This document shows, in pieces, positions 17,016 to 27,269 of a DNA stretch of 64,000 nucleotides. The notes under the pieces were generated by a model. It had not been told where the DNA came from. It ran no database searches and worked only from the letters and a program-made list of their open reading frames with translations. The position numbers and the translations under genes were made by a program. Numbering within the stretch: position 1 is the first letter of the stretch; the number at the start of each line of letters is the position of its first letter. Origin of the DNA: Roseiarcus sp963783175 (GTDB taxonomy: Bacteria > Pseudomonadota > Alphaproteobacteria > Rhizobiales > Beijerinckiaceae); contig CAWANG010000035.1 in assembly GCA_963783175.1 (NCBI GenBank), positions 62,001 through 126,000 of the forward strand. Reading direction: 5' to 3'.

Positions 17016-19563
17016 ATGGCGAATCCGCCCCCGCTTCCGCCGATTGTCAGTGGGCCGGTCTACACCACCAGCAAGCAGGTGCTTGTCGACAGCGTGCTGC
17101 CGAACGCGAAGGTGACGGTCTATAACGACTCCGCCAGCACCCACGCGGTAGGAATGGCGACATCAACGAGTCCCGGCGCGATCTGGGTTCCATTGACCGG
17201 AACCATCGCGCATGGGCAACCGATCACCGCGCGCCAGCAATACACGGGTTCGGACCCGAAGATCTTGGTGACCGGCCTGAGCCCTCCTTCCACCTTGCCC
17301 GTTCCGGTTTTACTGCCGCCCACGCCGCTGCCCGCTCCCATTTTCGCCTCCGGATTATGCACGTGCATGGACTGGGTCTACATCGACGGATTGATCTCCG
17401 GGGCGACGCTGACCATCACGATGGGGGCGACCACCATGGTCGCCGCTGCGCTCGTGACCCAGACGCCCCAATGGTTCCAACTCGCCGCGCATACGATCCC
17501 TTCGGGTTCGGTGCTGACGGCCCAACAGAATATCGGCTCCGCGACGAGTTCCTGCCGCGCAAAGCAGTCCGATCCCGGTGGCGCCCGCTCTCGGCACGCC
17601 GGCGATCGCACCGACGCCCATCGACTGCGACACGAGCATGAACATCTCCAGCGTGCAGCCTGGCGCAGACCTCAAGATTATCAATGGCGCCAACCAGTAT
17701 TCAGCCACCAATCCATCGAGCTCCTATAATCTATACGATTTGTCTCCGCCTTTACTGCCCGGACCGTCGTCCGTGGAACAGTATTTCCCGAGGTGCAAAG
17801 AGCAGCAACCGAAAACTTTATCATTCACCGTCAAGAAACACGCGCCGCCAACGCCGCAGGTCACATACAGCCCATGCTCCGACGTCAACATTTTAATTGT
17901 TTCCGACTTCGTCACGGGCGAAATCTTCACGATCGAAGTGGCCTACAGCACGACGGCGGGGCCGCAAAAGAAATCTCTTGGATCGTCCGGCGTATCCAGC
18001 TCGGGCCAAATCGGCTTGCCGAAAAATTGGTACCCTTCGGGGGCGGTCGGCCCGGTTTCGCTTTTGATCGAAGGACTGCTTTGCGACCTTGCGAGCCCGA
18101 GCCCGGCCACGGTTCCCGTCGTGCAACCCCCGGGTCCTTACCCCGCGCCGACGGTGCAGCGGCCGCTCTACGATTGCGCCACCTCGGTGTTTGTCCGGGG
18201 AGCGAATCCCGGATGCCTGATTCAAGTGTTCGCCAAGGGTTCGCCGCCGACGCCACGCTCGAACCCGGTGGTCGCGACGACGGCGAACTTCCCGGTCCGC
18301 CTGTTGTGGCCGCTCGTCACCGGAGAACAGATCTTCGTGCAGCAGCTGGGCTGCGGCGCCAGCGCCAAGCCGGCCGCCGCGGCCAAGGTCCTGGCCCCGC
18401 CCGCCCTGCCGCTCCCCACGGTGGCCGGCAGCTATGTGCTGACCACCGCTGCATCGGTCCTGGTGAACAATGTCGTACCCGGAGCGCAGGTTGCGCTGTT
18501 CGTAAACCATCATGCGCGCAACGCGCCGGTAGACAGCATCGGAGCGGAGACCGGTCCGCCGACAGGGTCGCCGGCGAGGATTCAAGTGAGCGTGCCGGTG
18601 GGATGGCCGCCGCTGGCGGCGGGCGACATCCTCACTGCCGGACAGACGCTCTGCGGCGTGAACGAGTTTCCCACCGACAAGGGCGGCGTAAAGGCCCAGA
18701 CGCCGGTCCCCCCTCCAGGCCTGGGCCCGGGGGAGCCCCGCGGGGGCCTTGGCAGCAACAACAACTATTTTATGTTCACGCCCCTTGCCAGCGGCGGCTG
18801 CGCGAACTTGATAAACGTATCCGTGACGATCGCCGTTACGCAACCCATAGTTTGGGCGTCAACGGGGCCTTCAACTCCGCCAGGGGCGCCGTTCGCCCCC
18901 CCAGGGTTCAGTTTTCAGTTGAATTGTTATTCGCCGACACAAACCTCCTCGAATCCCTTGTATCCTGCTTGGCAGCAATACATAATAAATCTGTGGTCTG
19001 CGCAGCTTTGGGGGGCTATAAATACCTGGCACACTTTTAGCACTCCTGTCATCTTGCCGGGCCCGAACGAATACAAGACAACTTTGGGCCCAGCGCTGCC
19101 AAGCAACACAATACCCGCCGGCTATACTCTGACGATCAAACTGGGCAACAACTCGAGCGGCAACGTCAACAGCGTTACTTGGGTTGTGAACGGGGTATCA
19201 TACACCCCATCGCCGCCCACGATACCAGGGCTGCTAGCGGCGAATGGGTTATCGGCGACCGACGTGGCGCCAATCGTCGCATTCACACTGGACCTGGTCG
19301 GGCCCGTGAACGGAGAGAGCGCGGTGCTCTTATCCGGCGCGGGAACGATTACCTATTCGGCGAAAAGCCCTCTTACGGTAACGAATCAGGAGCCCACCCA
19401 ATGCGTGGAGCAGCTGACCGGATTCACCCTGGAAACAGCCACGAGCTCCTATGGCGTTTTGCCGGCGAACCCCGGCAACCCGTTTTCGCAGTCTTTCGCT
19501 GCGAGCGCCACAACGCCGCTGATCCGCGCATTGCGAGGACCTCCTCTCGTTCGAGGGCGATGA
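17016..19563 (+). CDS. modular beta-repeat protein of unknown function, interrupted by one extra base
   Basis: Not recognised. With one C removed at 17555/17556 the frame is continuous for 848 aa. There are six tandem modules of about 85-105 aa. Each opens with a Pro-rich linker and a strand such as APTVQRPLYDCATSVFV, followed by a G/N-x-V-x-PGA-x-V turn and closing with a G-x-x-LTA-x-Q-like strand. Examples of module starts are PPIVSGPVYTTSKQ, APIFASGLCTCMDW, TPAIAPTPIDCDTS, TPQVTYSPCSDVNI and LPTVAGSYVLTTAAS. From about residue 590 a different domain starts SNNNYFMFTPLASGGC with WQQYIINLWSAQLWGA and LVGPVNGESAVLLSGAGTITYS. There is no Sec signal or membrane segment. The ATG at 17016 follows GAGGAGGGAAC. 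The last 17 residues run into a dispersed repeat. Parts of the gene are AT-richer than its neighbours. Confidence 0.7.
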
Positions 19564-19718
19564 GCCAAAGCTGGATACATGGGATAGGCGCGGTCAACCG
19601 GCGCCAATCGTCATTGCGGGGAAATCGGCGACACATGCGCTTTATTCCCGCCGGTCAGGCGCGCGCTCGAGGGCCAAGGGCTGGCGTAGGCGAGGGCGCC
19701 TCTCCGCCGCCAGCCCGC

Positions 19719-19836
19719 GCAGCAATATCAAAATCGGCCGCGACAATTTCCAAACCCGCCGCAACAGAATCAAAGGCCGGCGGAACAAAATCCAAATCGG
19801 ACTTTCTTCCGCGGATTGAGCTTTTTCAGCGGGTTG
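19719..19836 (+). repeat. 21-bp tandem array, copy 2 (four units) plus conserved tail
   Basis: Units lie at 19719-19739, 19740-19760, 19761-19781 and 19782-19802, core GCAACAGAATCAAAGGCC / GGAACAAAATCCAAATC. The tail at 19803-19836 starts TTTCTTCCGCGGATTGAG. It has the same order, spacing and orientation relative to flanking genes as copy 1. Confidence 0.8.
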
Positions 19837-19920
19837 TGCCCGATTCCGGCCCAGAAATCCTTTTCTCCCCCGCCTGAGCCCGCTGCCCGCCGCAAGGCCC
19901 GGACCATTTCTCAATAGCGG

Positions 19921-19955
19921 CGACAATAGCACGGATTCTGATTTCCAGGAACAAA
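19921..19955 (+). promoter_or_regulatory. conserved motif CGACAATAGCACGGATTCTG, copy 2 (unknown function)
   Basis: Best-preserved copy of the motif shared with 16772-16805 and the minus strand at 7797-7763. It lies about 250 nt upstream of the propeller-like gene and about 120 nt after the array. Confidence 0.45.
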
Positions 19956-20202
19956 TTTGTCCAAGAACTTTGGCGAGGAATGGCCAACAGCCCCGTTGTT
20001 ATCCTCGGTCAGCTGCTCCCGCCGGGTGCAGCGGTGGTCTGTGAAGCCGAGCCCCGCAAAGCCGGTGAGCGACAACGCCAGACGCGGCGGTTTCGGCTTG
20101 GCTTTGCCGTCGGACTGGCGCAGTCTGTCGGTCCAACCGGCGGCCATTTTGTGAATGTCGGTCGAAAGATTACCGCAAAGTTTTTTGGGGAGGAGCGTTG
20201 AC

Positions 20203-21522
20203 ATGCCTAGCCCAGCATCGATTGCATGGCGTCGTTCGATCCTGGCCGGCGACGACGAAATCTGGATCGTAATGACGAATTCGGCGGGTTCGATAATGAG
20301 CTATTGGGTCGAAGTTCCCGATCCAGTGGCTTCTCCCCAGCCGTGGAGTGTCCAACAGATTGCAGGACCTGGATCTGCGAACGTCCCGACGGCCGCCGGT
20401 TACGCGCCTGCCATCGCATTCGACCCATTCCCATCGGCGAGGGGGGGCCGAAGGGCGCACGTCGCCGCGGATGGACCTAACGGCGTTGTTTACTACCTCA
20501 CTTACGACAGGCTTGGGGGGCAATGGTACAGTCGAGATGTCTCTGGCGCGACGGGTTCAGTAGTAGGCATGACGGTAATGCCAGACGACTACGTGTACAT
20601 GCTCACGGTCTCGTCCGGCGAAGAGCTGATTGGCTGGTTGGGGGGCTATCTAGACTTTCCGTTCGTCCAGGTGCCGATTCCCGCGGCCGGCACAACGAAC
20701 GCTGCGCCGGCTGTCGTCGCCGCCATGGCGGTTCGTTCTGTGAACTCTTCGCAAATCGAGGTGCACGTGGTCGCCGTACAGCAACCCGGAGCGAACGCGC
20801 CGAACATGGACAATGTGCTGATGTATTTCTGGTCAACCTATACTGCGGGATCCTCAGGTGCGGCTGGATCCTTCGGGCCATGGCAGTCGAACCAGATCTC
20901 TATGCCATCTATAGCGGGAACTACTACTGTATATCCAAGCTGGCCAGTATCGATAGCGCTCAGTCTGAACCCGAACGGCGAGATCATCGTCACTGCACCG
21001 GTCGAGACGAAATCTGGCCCATTGAATAAGAGCTATTTGTACTATTTTGTGGCGAATACTCCGGGTTCCACATGGAGGTCCGTAGAGATCAAGGGGCCAT
21101 CCGGAGGGGGACTCGAAATGTCATCGGGCGGAGTTGCTGTCGATGGCAATGGCACAGCCCACTCTCTCGTAGTAAGTTCCTTCACCGGGCCGACGGCGCC
21201 CGGGGACAGTCAATTTAATCAGCCGTCGCTCACCGATTTCACGCTCGCGCAAGGATCTACAATTGTTGGCAATATTCCAGTTGACAACTACCAAGGCGGC
21301 TATACGACCGATCCTCTTGATTGGGATGACCTCGCCTGGTCTGGTAACACCTATAGCCTCGGCGGACCAAAGTTTCCTTATTCGTTAGATATAGTCCCCG
21401 GGATGACTGCGCGCGCGAGCGGCGAAGTTGACGTTGCGTTCTGGAACTTCCCCTTCGCCTCAATAGGCTTCTTTAGCCTTCCTCTTGGAAGCAACCAATG
21501 GAACTATACCAAGGTTGGCTAA
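20203..21522 (+). CDS. propeller-like protein of unknown function
   Basis: 439 aa, not recognised. It begins MPSPASIAWRRSILAGDDEIW without a signal peptide. The body repeats a blade-like pattern of about 60-70 aa: a hydrophobic strand, Gly/Asp turn, W-containing strand and G-x-V-x-x-L/V-Y/W, for example HVAADGPNGVVYYLTYDRLGG, EVHVVAVQQPG, EIIVTAPVETKSG and DGNGTAHSLVV. It is rich in Gly, Ser, Thr, Pro and aromatic residues. This suggests a beta-propeller or lectin-like fold, as inference only. The ATG at 20203 follows GGGGAGGAGCG. Codon use is AT-richer than the surrounding genes (TTA, ATA and TTG codons present). Downstream it is convergent with boxB. Confidence 0.6.
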   Translation: MPSPASIAWRRSILAGDDEIWIVMTNSAGSIMSYWVEVPDPVASPQPWSVQQIAGPGSANVPTAAGYAPAIAFDPFPSARGGRRAHVAADGPNGVVYYLTYDRLGGQWYSRDVSGATGSVVGMTVMPDDYVYMLTVSSGEELIGWLGGYLDFPFVQVPIPAAGTTNAAPAVVAAMAVRSVNSSQIEVHVVAVQQPGANAPNMDNVLMYFWSTYTAGSSGAAGSFGPWQSNQISMPSIAGTTTVYPSWPVSIALSLNPNGEIIVTAPVETKSGPLNKSYLYYFVANTPGSTWRSVEIKGPSGGGLEMSSGGVAVDGNGTAHSLVVSSFTGPTAPGDSQFNQPSLTDFTLAQGSTIVGNIPVDNYQGGYTTDPLDWDDLAWSGNTYSLGGPKFPYSLDIVPGMTARASGEVDVAFWNFPFASIGFFSLPLGSNQWNYTKVG

Positions 21523-21573
21523 ACCTGAGGAATATTCCAAGATAGCCGGCGACACCCCGCCGGGAGCTTGCTT

Positions 21574-21625
21574 TGGCGACGAAGCGATCGAAACTCTGGA
21601 TTGCTTCGCTTCGCTCGCAATGACG
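21574..21625. repeat. palindromic dispersed repeat between convergent genes
   Basis: GCGACGAAGCGATC near 21576-21589 is nearly complementary to GATTGCTTCGCTTCGC near 21599-21614, followed by TCGCAATGACGG. This resembles the common alphaproteobacterial intergenic palindrome built on CATTGCGAGCGAAGCGAAGC. It sits between convergent stop codons and could serve as a terminator. Confidence 0.6.
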
Positions 21626-21652
21626 GGGCCCGCGCCGTCGAACGAAGGCCAC

Positions 21653-23147
<1,495 letters not shown>

Positions 23148-23170
23148 CGGTTTCTCCTCATGATCATCGC

Positions 23171-24457
23171 TCAGTACGTTTCCAGATGCAGCCGGCCGTC
23201 GCGCTTGAGCGCCGGCCCGTGCGTCTCCCAATCGAACCCCGCCTTGTTGGCGATGTCGCGCAGCGCCGAAACCACGCCTTCCTCCATTGCCCTGAGGCCG
23301 CAGACGTAGAAATAGGCGTCCGGGTCGGCGATGAGGGGCGCGAGATCGGCCGCCCGCTCGCGCATCGCGTCCTGCACATAACGCTTTGGCTCGCCCTGCG
23401 TGCGGCTGAAGGCGAAGTTGATGTCGATGAAGTCCCTCGGCAGATTCAAGAGCGGGCCGAAATAGGGCAGCTCCTCCTTTGTGCGGGCGCCGAAGAACAG
23501 CATCAGCTTGCCGCCTTCGAACTTGCCGGACTTGCGCAAGCGGCGCCGCCACTCGGTCATCGCCCGCATCGGCGCGCTGCCGGTGCCGGTGCAGATCATC
23601 ACGATCGCGCTCTTCGGGTGGTTGGGCATAAGGAAGCTCACGCCGAACGGTCCGGTCGCCTCGACCGTGTCGCCGACGGCGAGGTCGCAGAGATAGTTGC
23701 TGGCGACGCCGCGGACGGGACGGCCCTGGTGATCCTCGAGCACTCGCTTCACCGTGAGGGAGACATTGTTATAGCCCGGCCGCTCGCCGTTGCGCGGGCT
23801 CGCGACCGAATACTGGCGCGGATGGTGCGGCCGCCCGTCTGCATCCGTTCCCGGAGGAACGACGCCGATCGACTGGCCCTCCAGCACCGGGAAGGTCATC
23901 GCCCCGAAATCGAGCACGATGTGATGGGTGTCGTAGTCCTTGCCGACGTCCGTCACCCGCACGTTGCCGACGACCGTGGCGGGCACCGATCTCGCCGCCG
24001 CCTTGGGCCCATAGAGATTGGCGATCGCGCGCTCGGCCGACCAGGGCGGGGTCACGGCGGCGTAGGCGCTGACGTCGAACGCCGCCTTGCCTGCAGTGTC
24101 GGGCAAGACTGGGGGCGCCGGCGCGTCGGCAAAGGAAGCGTCGGCCGCGCCGCCAGCGAGAGCAAGCTCGTCGGCGCTCAGCTCCGCCGGCAGGACGTCC
24201 CAGCCGAACTGCGCCTCGACGCTATAGGCGCGCGAGCGCGGCATCGCCCGCCAATTGTCGATGCTGCCGGTCGGACAGGGCGGGACGCAGGCCATGCAGA
24301 GATTGCAGATGTTCGCGTCGACCACATAGTTGCGCGCGTCGTGCGAGATCGCGCCGACCGGGCAGGTCGATTTGCAGGTGTTGCAGCGGATGCAGATTTC
24401 GGGGTCGATCAGGTGCTGCCTGATGAGCCCGCCTGCAGACTGGTCCATCGCGCCCAC
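23171..24457 (-). CDS. boxA: benzoyl-CoA 2,3-epoxidase subunit A (BoxA), reductase
   Basis: NADPH-dependent flavoprotein of 428 aa that feeds electrons to BoxB. The N-terminal ferredoxin domain has two 4Fe-4S motifs, CIRCNTCKSTCP near 22-33 and CNLCMACVPPCP near 51-62. The ferredoxin-NADP reductase module (about 145-428) has RQYSVASPRNG for FAD and MICTGTGSAPMRAM for NADP(H), ending with GLRAMEEGV and HLETY. The GTG at 24457 overlaps the boxC stop (TAGTG); the ATG at 24448 is an alternative start. Confidence 0.95.
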   Translation of the reverse strand: MGAMDQSAGGLIRQHLIDPEICIRCNTCKSTCPVGAISHDARNYVVDANICNLCMACVPPCPTGSIDNWRAMPRSRAYSVEAQFGWDVLPAELSADELALAGGAADASFADAPAPPVLPDTAGKAAFDVSAYAAVTPPWSAERAIANLYGPKAAARSVPATVVGNVRVTDVGKDYDTHHIVLDFGAMTFPVLEGQSIGVVPPGTDADGRPHHPRQYSVASPRNGERPGYNNVSLTVKRVLEDHQGRPVRGVASNYLCDLAVGDTVEATGPFGVSFLMPNHPKSAIVMICTGTGSAPMRAMTEWRRRLRKSGKFEGGKLMLFFGARTKEELPYFGPLLNLPRDFIDINFAFSRTQGEPKRYVQDAMRERAADLAPLIADPDAYFYVCGLRAMEEGVVSALRDIANKAGFDWETHGPALKRDGRLHLETY

Positions 24458-26127
24458 TAGACCCGGCTCCAGTCGAAGGCGGCTTTTTCGCCCTTGCCGT
24501 AGACCTTGAGCGCGCCCTTGTCGCCGACCGCGTTGGGGCGCTGGAAGATCCAGTTCTGCCAGGCGGTGAGGCGGCCGAAGACGCGGGTCGCCAATGTCTC
24601 GGGGCCGTCGAAGCGCAGATTCGCTTCGAGCGCGGTCAAGGCGTCAGGGCTCATCGAAGCGCGCTCTTCGACCGCGATGCGGATCTCGTCCGCCCAGTCG
24701 ATGTCGTCGGGAATGCTGGTGGCGAGGCCGAGGGCGAACGCCGCCGGGGCGTCGAGCGGCTGGCCGATGCTGGCTTTGAGCGCCTCGAGCGCCGGCTTTT
24801 CGTCGTAGAAGCGGCGCCCGAGACGGCTCTGGCCGCTCGCCATCGGATAATCGCCGAAATTCGCTTCGCTGAGCGCGATCCTCGGCGCCCGCGCTTCGCC
24901 GCCCGGCAGCGCCAGGTGGTAGATGCGATCGCAGGCGAGCGCGAGCTCGAAGAGCGTCCCCGCGAAGCACGAGCCCTCCTCGACCAGCGCGAACAGGCTG
25001 CGCGAGGTGACGTCGAGGCGGCTCATGGTGCGGCGCAGATAGCCGACGGTTTCGCGCACGAGCCAATGCCCTTTGAGCGCGCCGAGCGTCGCGTCCATCG
25101 CCAGTGCAGCCTTGACATCGCCTTCGGTCTTGATCAGCCAGACCCCGATATCGAGCTCGTTGGTGCGCATGGAGAGGATCGCATCCTCGAGCTCGCGGGC
25201 GAGCGCCAGCGGATACCAGGCCGCGCCTTGAGCCTCGATCGCCGCGATGTCCTGCGGCTGAGGGCCGTTAGGCCCATGAATGGTGAATGTCGCGGCGCGC
25301 GCTCCGCGGTCGATCGTCACCGTCACATGCGAATAGCGCAAGGCGTCGGCTTCGATTGCGCGCTCGATCGGGGTCAGCGCGACGCCCTTGGCGGACGGGG
25401 GGCGGTCGCTGGTTGCGGCAAGCGCCAATGCGCGCTCGCGAACCGCGGCGGCGAACTGCGCCGGCTTGGCGACCGCGTCGACGAGGCGCCAGGCCAGCGC
25501 CTTTTCGCCGCGCACGCCTTCGCTCGTGGTGCAGAAGACATCCGCCAGATCGTGGCGGACATGGCGCTTGTCGGTGAGCCGCGTCAGGCCGCCGGTGCCG
25601 GGCAGGACGCCGAGCAACGGCACCTCTGGGAGGCTGACCGCGCTCGAGCGATCGTCGATGAGGATGATCTCGTCGCACGCGAGCGCCAGCTCGTAGCCGC
25701 CGCCGGCGCACGAGCCGTTGACGGCGGCGAGAAACCTGAGCCGCTCATGCTTCGACGAGTCTTCGAGGCCGTTGCGGGTCTCGTTGGTGAATTTGCAGAA
25801 GTTGACCTTCCACGCGTGGCCGGAGAGGCCGAGCATGAAGATATTGGCCCCCGAGCAGAACACCCGCTCGCGGGCGCTGGCGATGACCACCGCGCGCACC
25901 GCGGGATGCTCAAAGCGGATGCGGTTGACGGCGTCGGCGAGCTCGATATCGACGCCGAGATCGTAGCTGTTGAGCTTGAGCTTATAGCCGGGACGCAAGC
26001 CGGCGTTCTCGTCGAAATCGGCGAGGAGCGTCGCGACCGGCCCGTCGAATTTGAGCTTCCAGTGCTTGTAGCGCGACGGCGCGGTTTGATAGTCGACCCG
26101 GTCCATTGCGATCCCGTTGATAGGCAT
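24457..26127 (-). CDS. boxC: 2,3-epoxybenzoyl-CoA dihydrolase (BoxC)
   Basis: Ring-opening enzyme of the aerobic benzoyl-CoA pathway, 556 aa, made of two crotonase-fold halves. The first half contains RAVVIASARERVFCSGANIFMLGL and NGSCAGGGYELALACDEI near 135-152; the second half contains VEEGSCFAGTLFELALACDRIYHL. The N terminus VDYQTAPSRYKHWKLKFDGPVATL is typical. The ATG at 26127 is given; the ATG at 26106 (MDRVDYQ) is equally plausible and leaves more room between the operator and the ribosome. It is the first gene of the boxCAB operon and is preceded by three TGCA sites. Confidence 0.94.
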   Translation of the reverse strand: MPINGIAMDRVDYQTAPSRYKHWKLKFDGPVATLLADFDENAGLRPGYKLKLNSYDLGVDIELADAVNRIRFEHPAVRAVVIASARERVFCSGANIFMLGLSGHAWKVNFCKFTNETRNGLEDSSKHERLRFLAAVNGSCAGGGYELALACDEIILIDDRSSAVSLPEVPLLGVLPGTGGLTRLTDKRHVRHDLADVFCTTSEGVRGEKALAWRLVDAVAKPAQFAAAVRERALALAATSDRPPSAKGVALTPIERAIEADALRYSHVTVTIDRGARAATFTIHGPNGPQPQDIAAIEAQGAAWYPLALARELEDAILSMRTNELDIGVWLIKTEGDVKAALAMDATLGALKGHWLVRETVGYLRRTMSRLDVTSRSLFALVEEGSCFAGTLFELALACDRIYHLALPGGEARAPRIALSEANFGDYPMASGQSRLGRRFYDEKPALEALKASIGQPLDAPAAFALGLATSIPDDIDWADEIRIAVEERASMSPDALTALEANLRFDGPETLATRVFGRLTAWQNWIFQRPNAVGDKGALKVYGKGEKAAFDWSRV

Positions 26128-26132
26128 TTTAA

Positions 26133-26155
26133 TGCAGGCAATGCACCATAGTGCA
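26133..26155. promoter_or_regulatory. BoxR/BzdR-type operator upstream of boxCAB (three TGCA motifs)
   Basis: TGCA occurs at 26133-26136, 26142-26145 and 26152-26155, starts 9 and 10 bp apart, within 30 bp of the boxC start. The regulators BzdR and BoxR of beta-proteobacterial benzoate pathways recognise TGCA repeats. The boxR gene is immediately upstream. The sites overlap the region where a promoter or leader must lie, as expected for a repressor. Confidence 0.6.
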
Positions 26156-26195
26156 CTCCAGGTTGGCGGGCAAGCCGCTCAGACAGTTTTGCGCA

Positions 26196-27167
26196 TCACG
26201 TTTGAGGCAGGCCGATCGCCTCCCGCACCTGCGCCCGCACGATCTCAAAGGTTTCCATCAGCGGCTGTGCGCTGGTGTCGATGTGCATGTCCGCCTTCGA
26301 ATAGAAGGCCGCCCGGCCGGCGAGGATGGTCTTGAGATCCTCCATCGCCTCGCGGCTCGCCGCCATGGGCCGGAGATCGCCCTGGGCGGCGACCCGGCTC
26401 ATGTGGTCTTCAGGATCGGCCTTGAGCCAGACGCTGGTGCAGCGGCGCAACAGAAGGTTGAAGCTCACGAGGTCGCTGACCAGGCCGCCCGCAGTCGCGA
26501 TGACCGCTTCGGGATAGGCGTCGATCGCCTCCTCGAGCGCGCGGCGCTCGTAACGACGGTAGGCGTTCTGGCCATAGAGCCCGAGAATCTCGCTGATGCT
26601 GCATCCGGCGAGCTTCTCGATCTCGCGACTGAGCTCGACGAACGGAAAGTCGAGATCTTCGGCCAGCATCCGGCCGAGGGTCGATTTGCCCGCGCCGCGC
26701 AGGCCGATGAGCGCGACCCGCGACGATCGGGCGGGCGCTTCGTTGCTGCGCGGCGGCTGAGCGCCGACGAGTTCGGAGGCCGCGAGGCGCACCCGGCGCA
26801 AAGTCGCCTCGTCGCGGTCCGAGAGCATTTCGCGCAGCATCAGCCATTCGGGCGAGCTTGTGGTGACGTCGCCCAGGACCTCCGCCAGCGAGCATTGCAG
26901 CGCCTGGGTCACGTTGAGGAGAATGAGAATCGAGGCGTTGCCGACGCCGTATTCGAGATTGGCCAAGTGCCGCTCGGACACGCCGGTCGCGCGGGCCAAA
27001 GCCTTGCGGGTGAGGCCGCGGCGCGCCCTGAGCGCCCTGACGCGCTCGCCGAGCGCGCCGAGGAACGGCTCCTTCCGCTCGTCCGCGGCGGCCGCGAGCG
27101 CGCCATCGTCGGTCGCGACGCGAGGCGCGACAGCTTCTGCCGGCGAGGACGCCAGTTCGTTTGACAA
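26196..27167 (-). CDS. boxR: BoxR/BzdR-type benzoyl-CoA-responsive regulator
   Basis: 323 aa. The N-terminal XRE-type HTH (about 38-100) contains RVRALRARRGLTRKALARATGVSERHLANLE and GNASILILLNVTQAL. The C-terminal shikimate-kinase-like domain (about 150-320) has the P-loop GLRGAGKSTLGRML. This two-domain layout is specific to BzdR/BoxR, where the kinase-like part senses benzoyl-CoA. TTG at 27167 is the furthest start; the true start is uncertain because the first 35 residues are not conserved. It is divergent from bcl and upstream of, co-directional with, boxC. Confidence 0.9.
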   Translation of the reverse strand: MSNELASSPAEAVAPRVATDDGALAAAADERKEPFLGALGERVRALRARRGLTRKALARATGVSERHLANLEYGVGNASILILLNVTQALQCSLAEVLGDVTTSSPEWLMLREMLSDRDEATLRRVRLAASELVGAQPPRSNEAPARSSRVALIGLRGAGKSTLGRMLAEDLDFPFVELSREIEKLAGCSISEILGLYGQNAYRRYERRALEEAIDAYPEAVIATAGGLVSDLVSFNLLLRRCTSVWLKADPEDHMSRVAAQGDLRPMAASREAMEDLKTILAGRAAFYSKADMHIDTSAQPLMETFEIVRAQVREAIGLPQT

Positions 27168-27173
27168 GATTCT

Positions 27174-27210
27174 TGCACGCCCCTAAGAGGACTTGAAGCA
27201 CAATATTGCA
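27174..27210. promoter_or_regulatory. possible BoxR operator between boxR and bcl (two TGCA motifs)
   Basis: TGCA at 27174-27177 and 27207-27210, 33 bp apart, in the 102-bp divergent region between boxR and the benzoate-CoA ligase gene. Weaker than the boxC site because there are only two motifs with wider spacing. Confidence 0.4.
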
Positions 27211-27269
27211 TCAAACCGAGGCAGGCAAGCCTTGGCGCGGGCCACGGACGGGACCTCGAGGAGACGCCG

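Larger units (their letters stand above)
19564..20202. other. intergenic region with the 21-bp array element, copy 2
   Basis: 639 bp between the modular protein and the propeller-like protein genes. It begins with decayed pieces of a dispersed repeat (around 19536-19625), then the 21-bp array and tail (19719-19836) and the conserved motif (19921-19955). No gene is supported. Confidence 0.6.

Noticed and set aside
24916..26151. Long plus-strand open frame opposite boxC
   Set aside because: Antisense shadow in high-GC sequence; boxC on the other strand has clear motifs.
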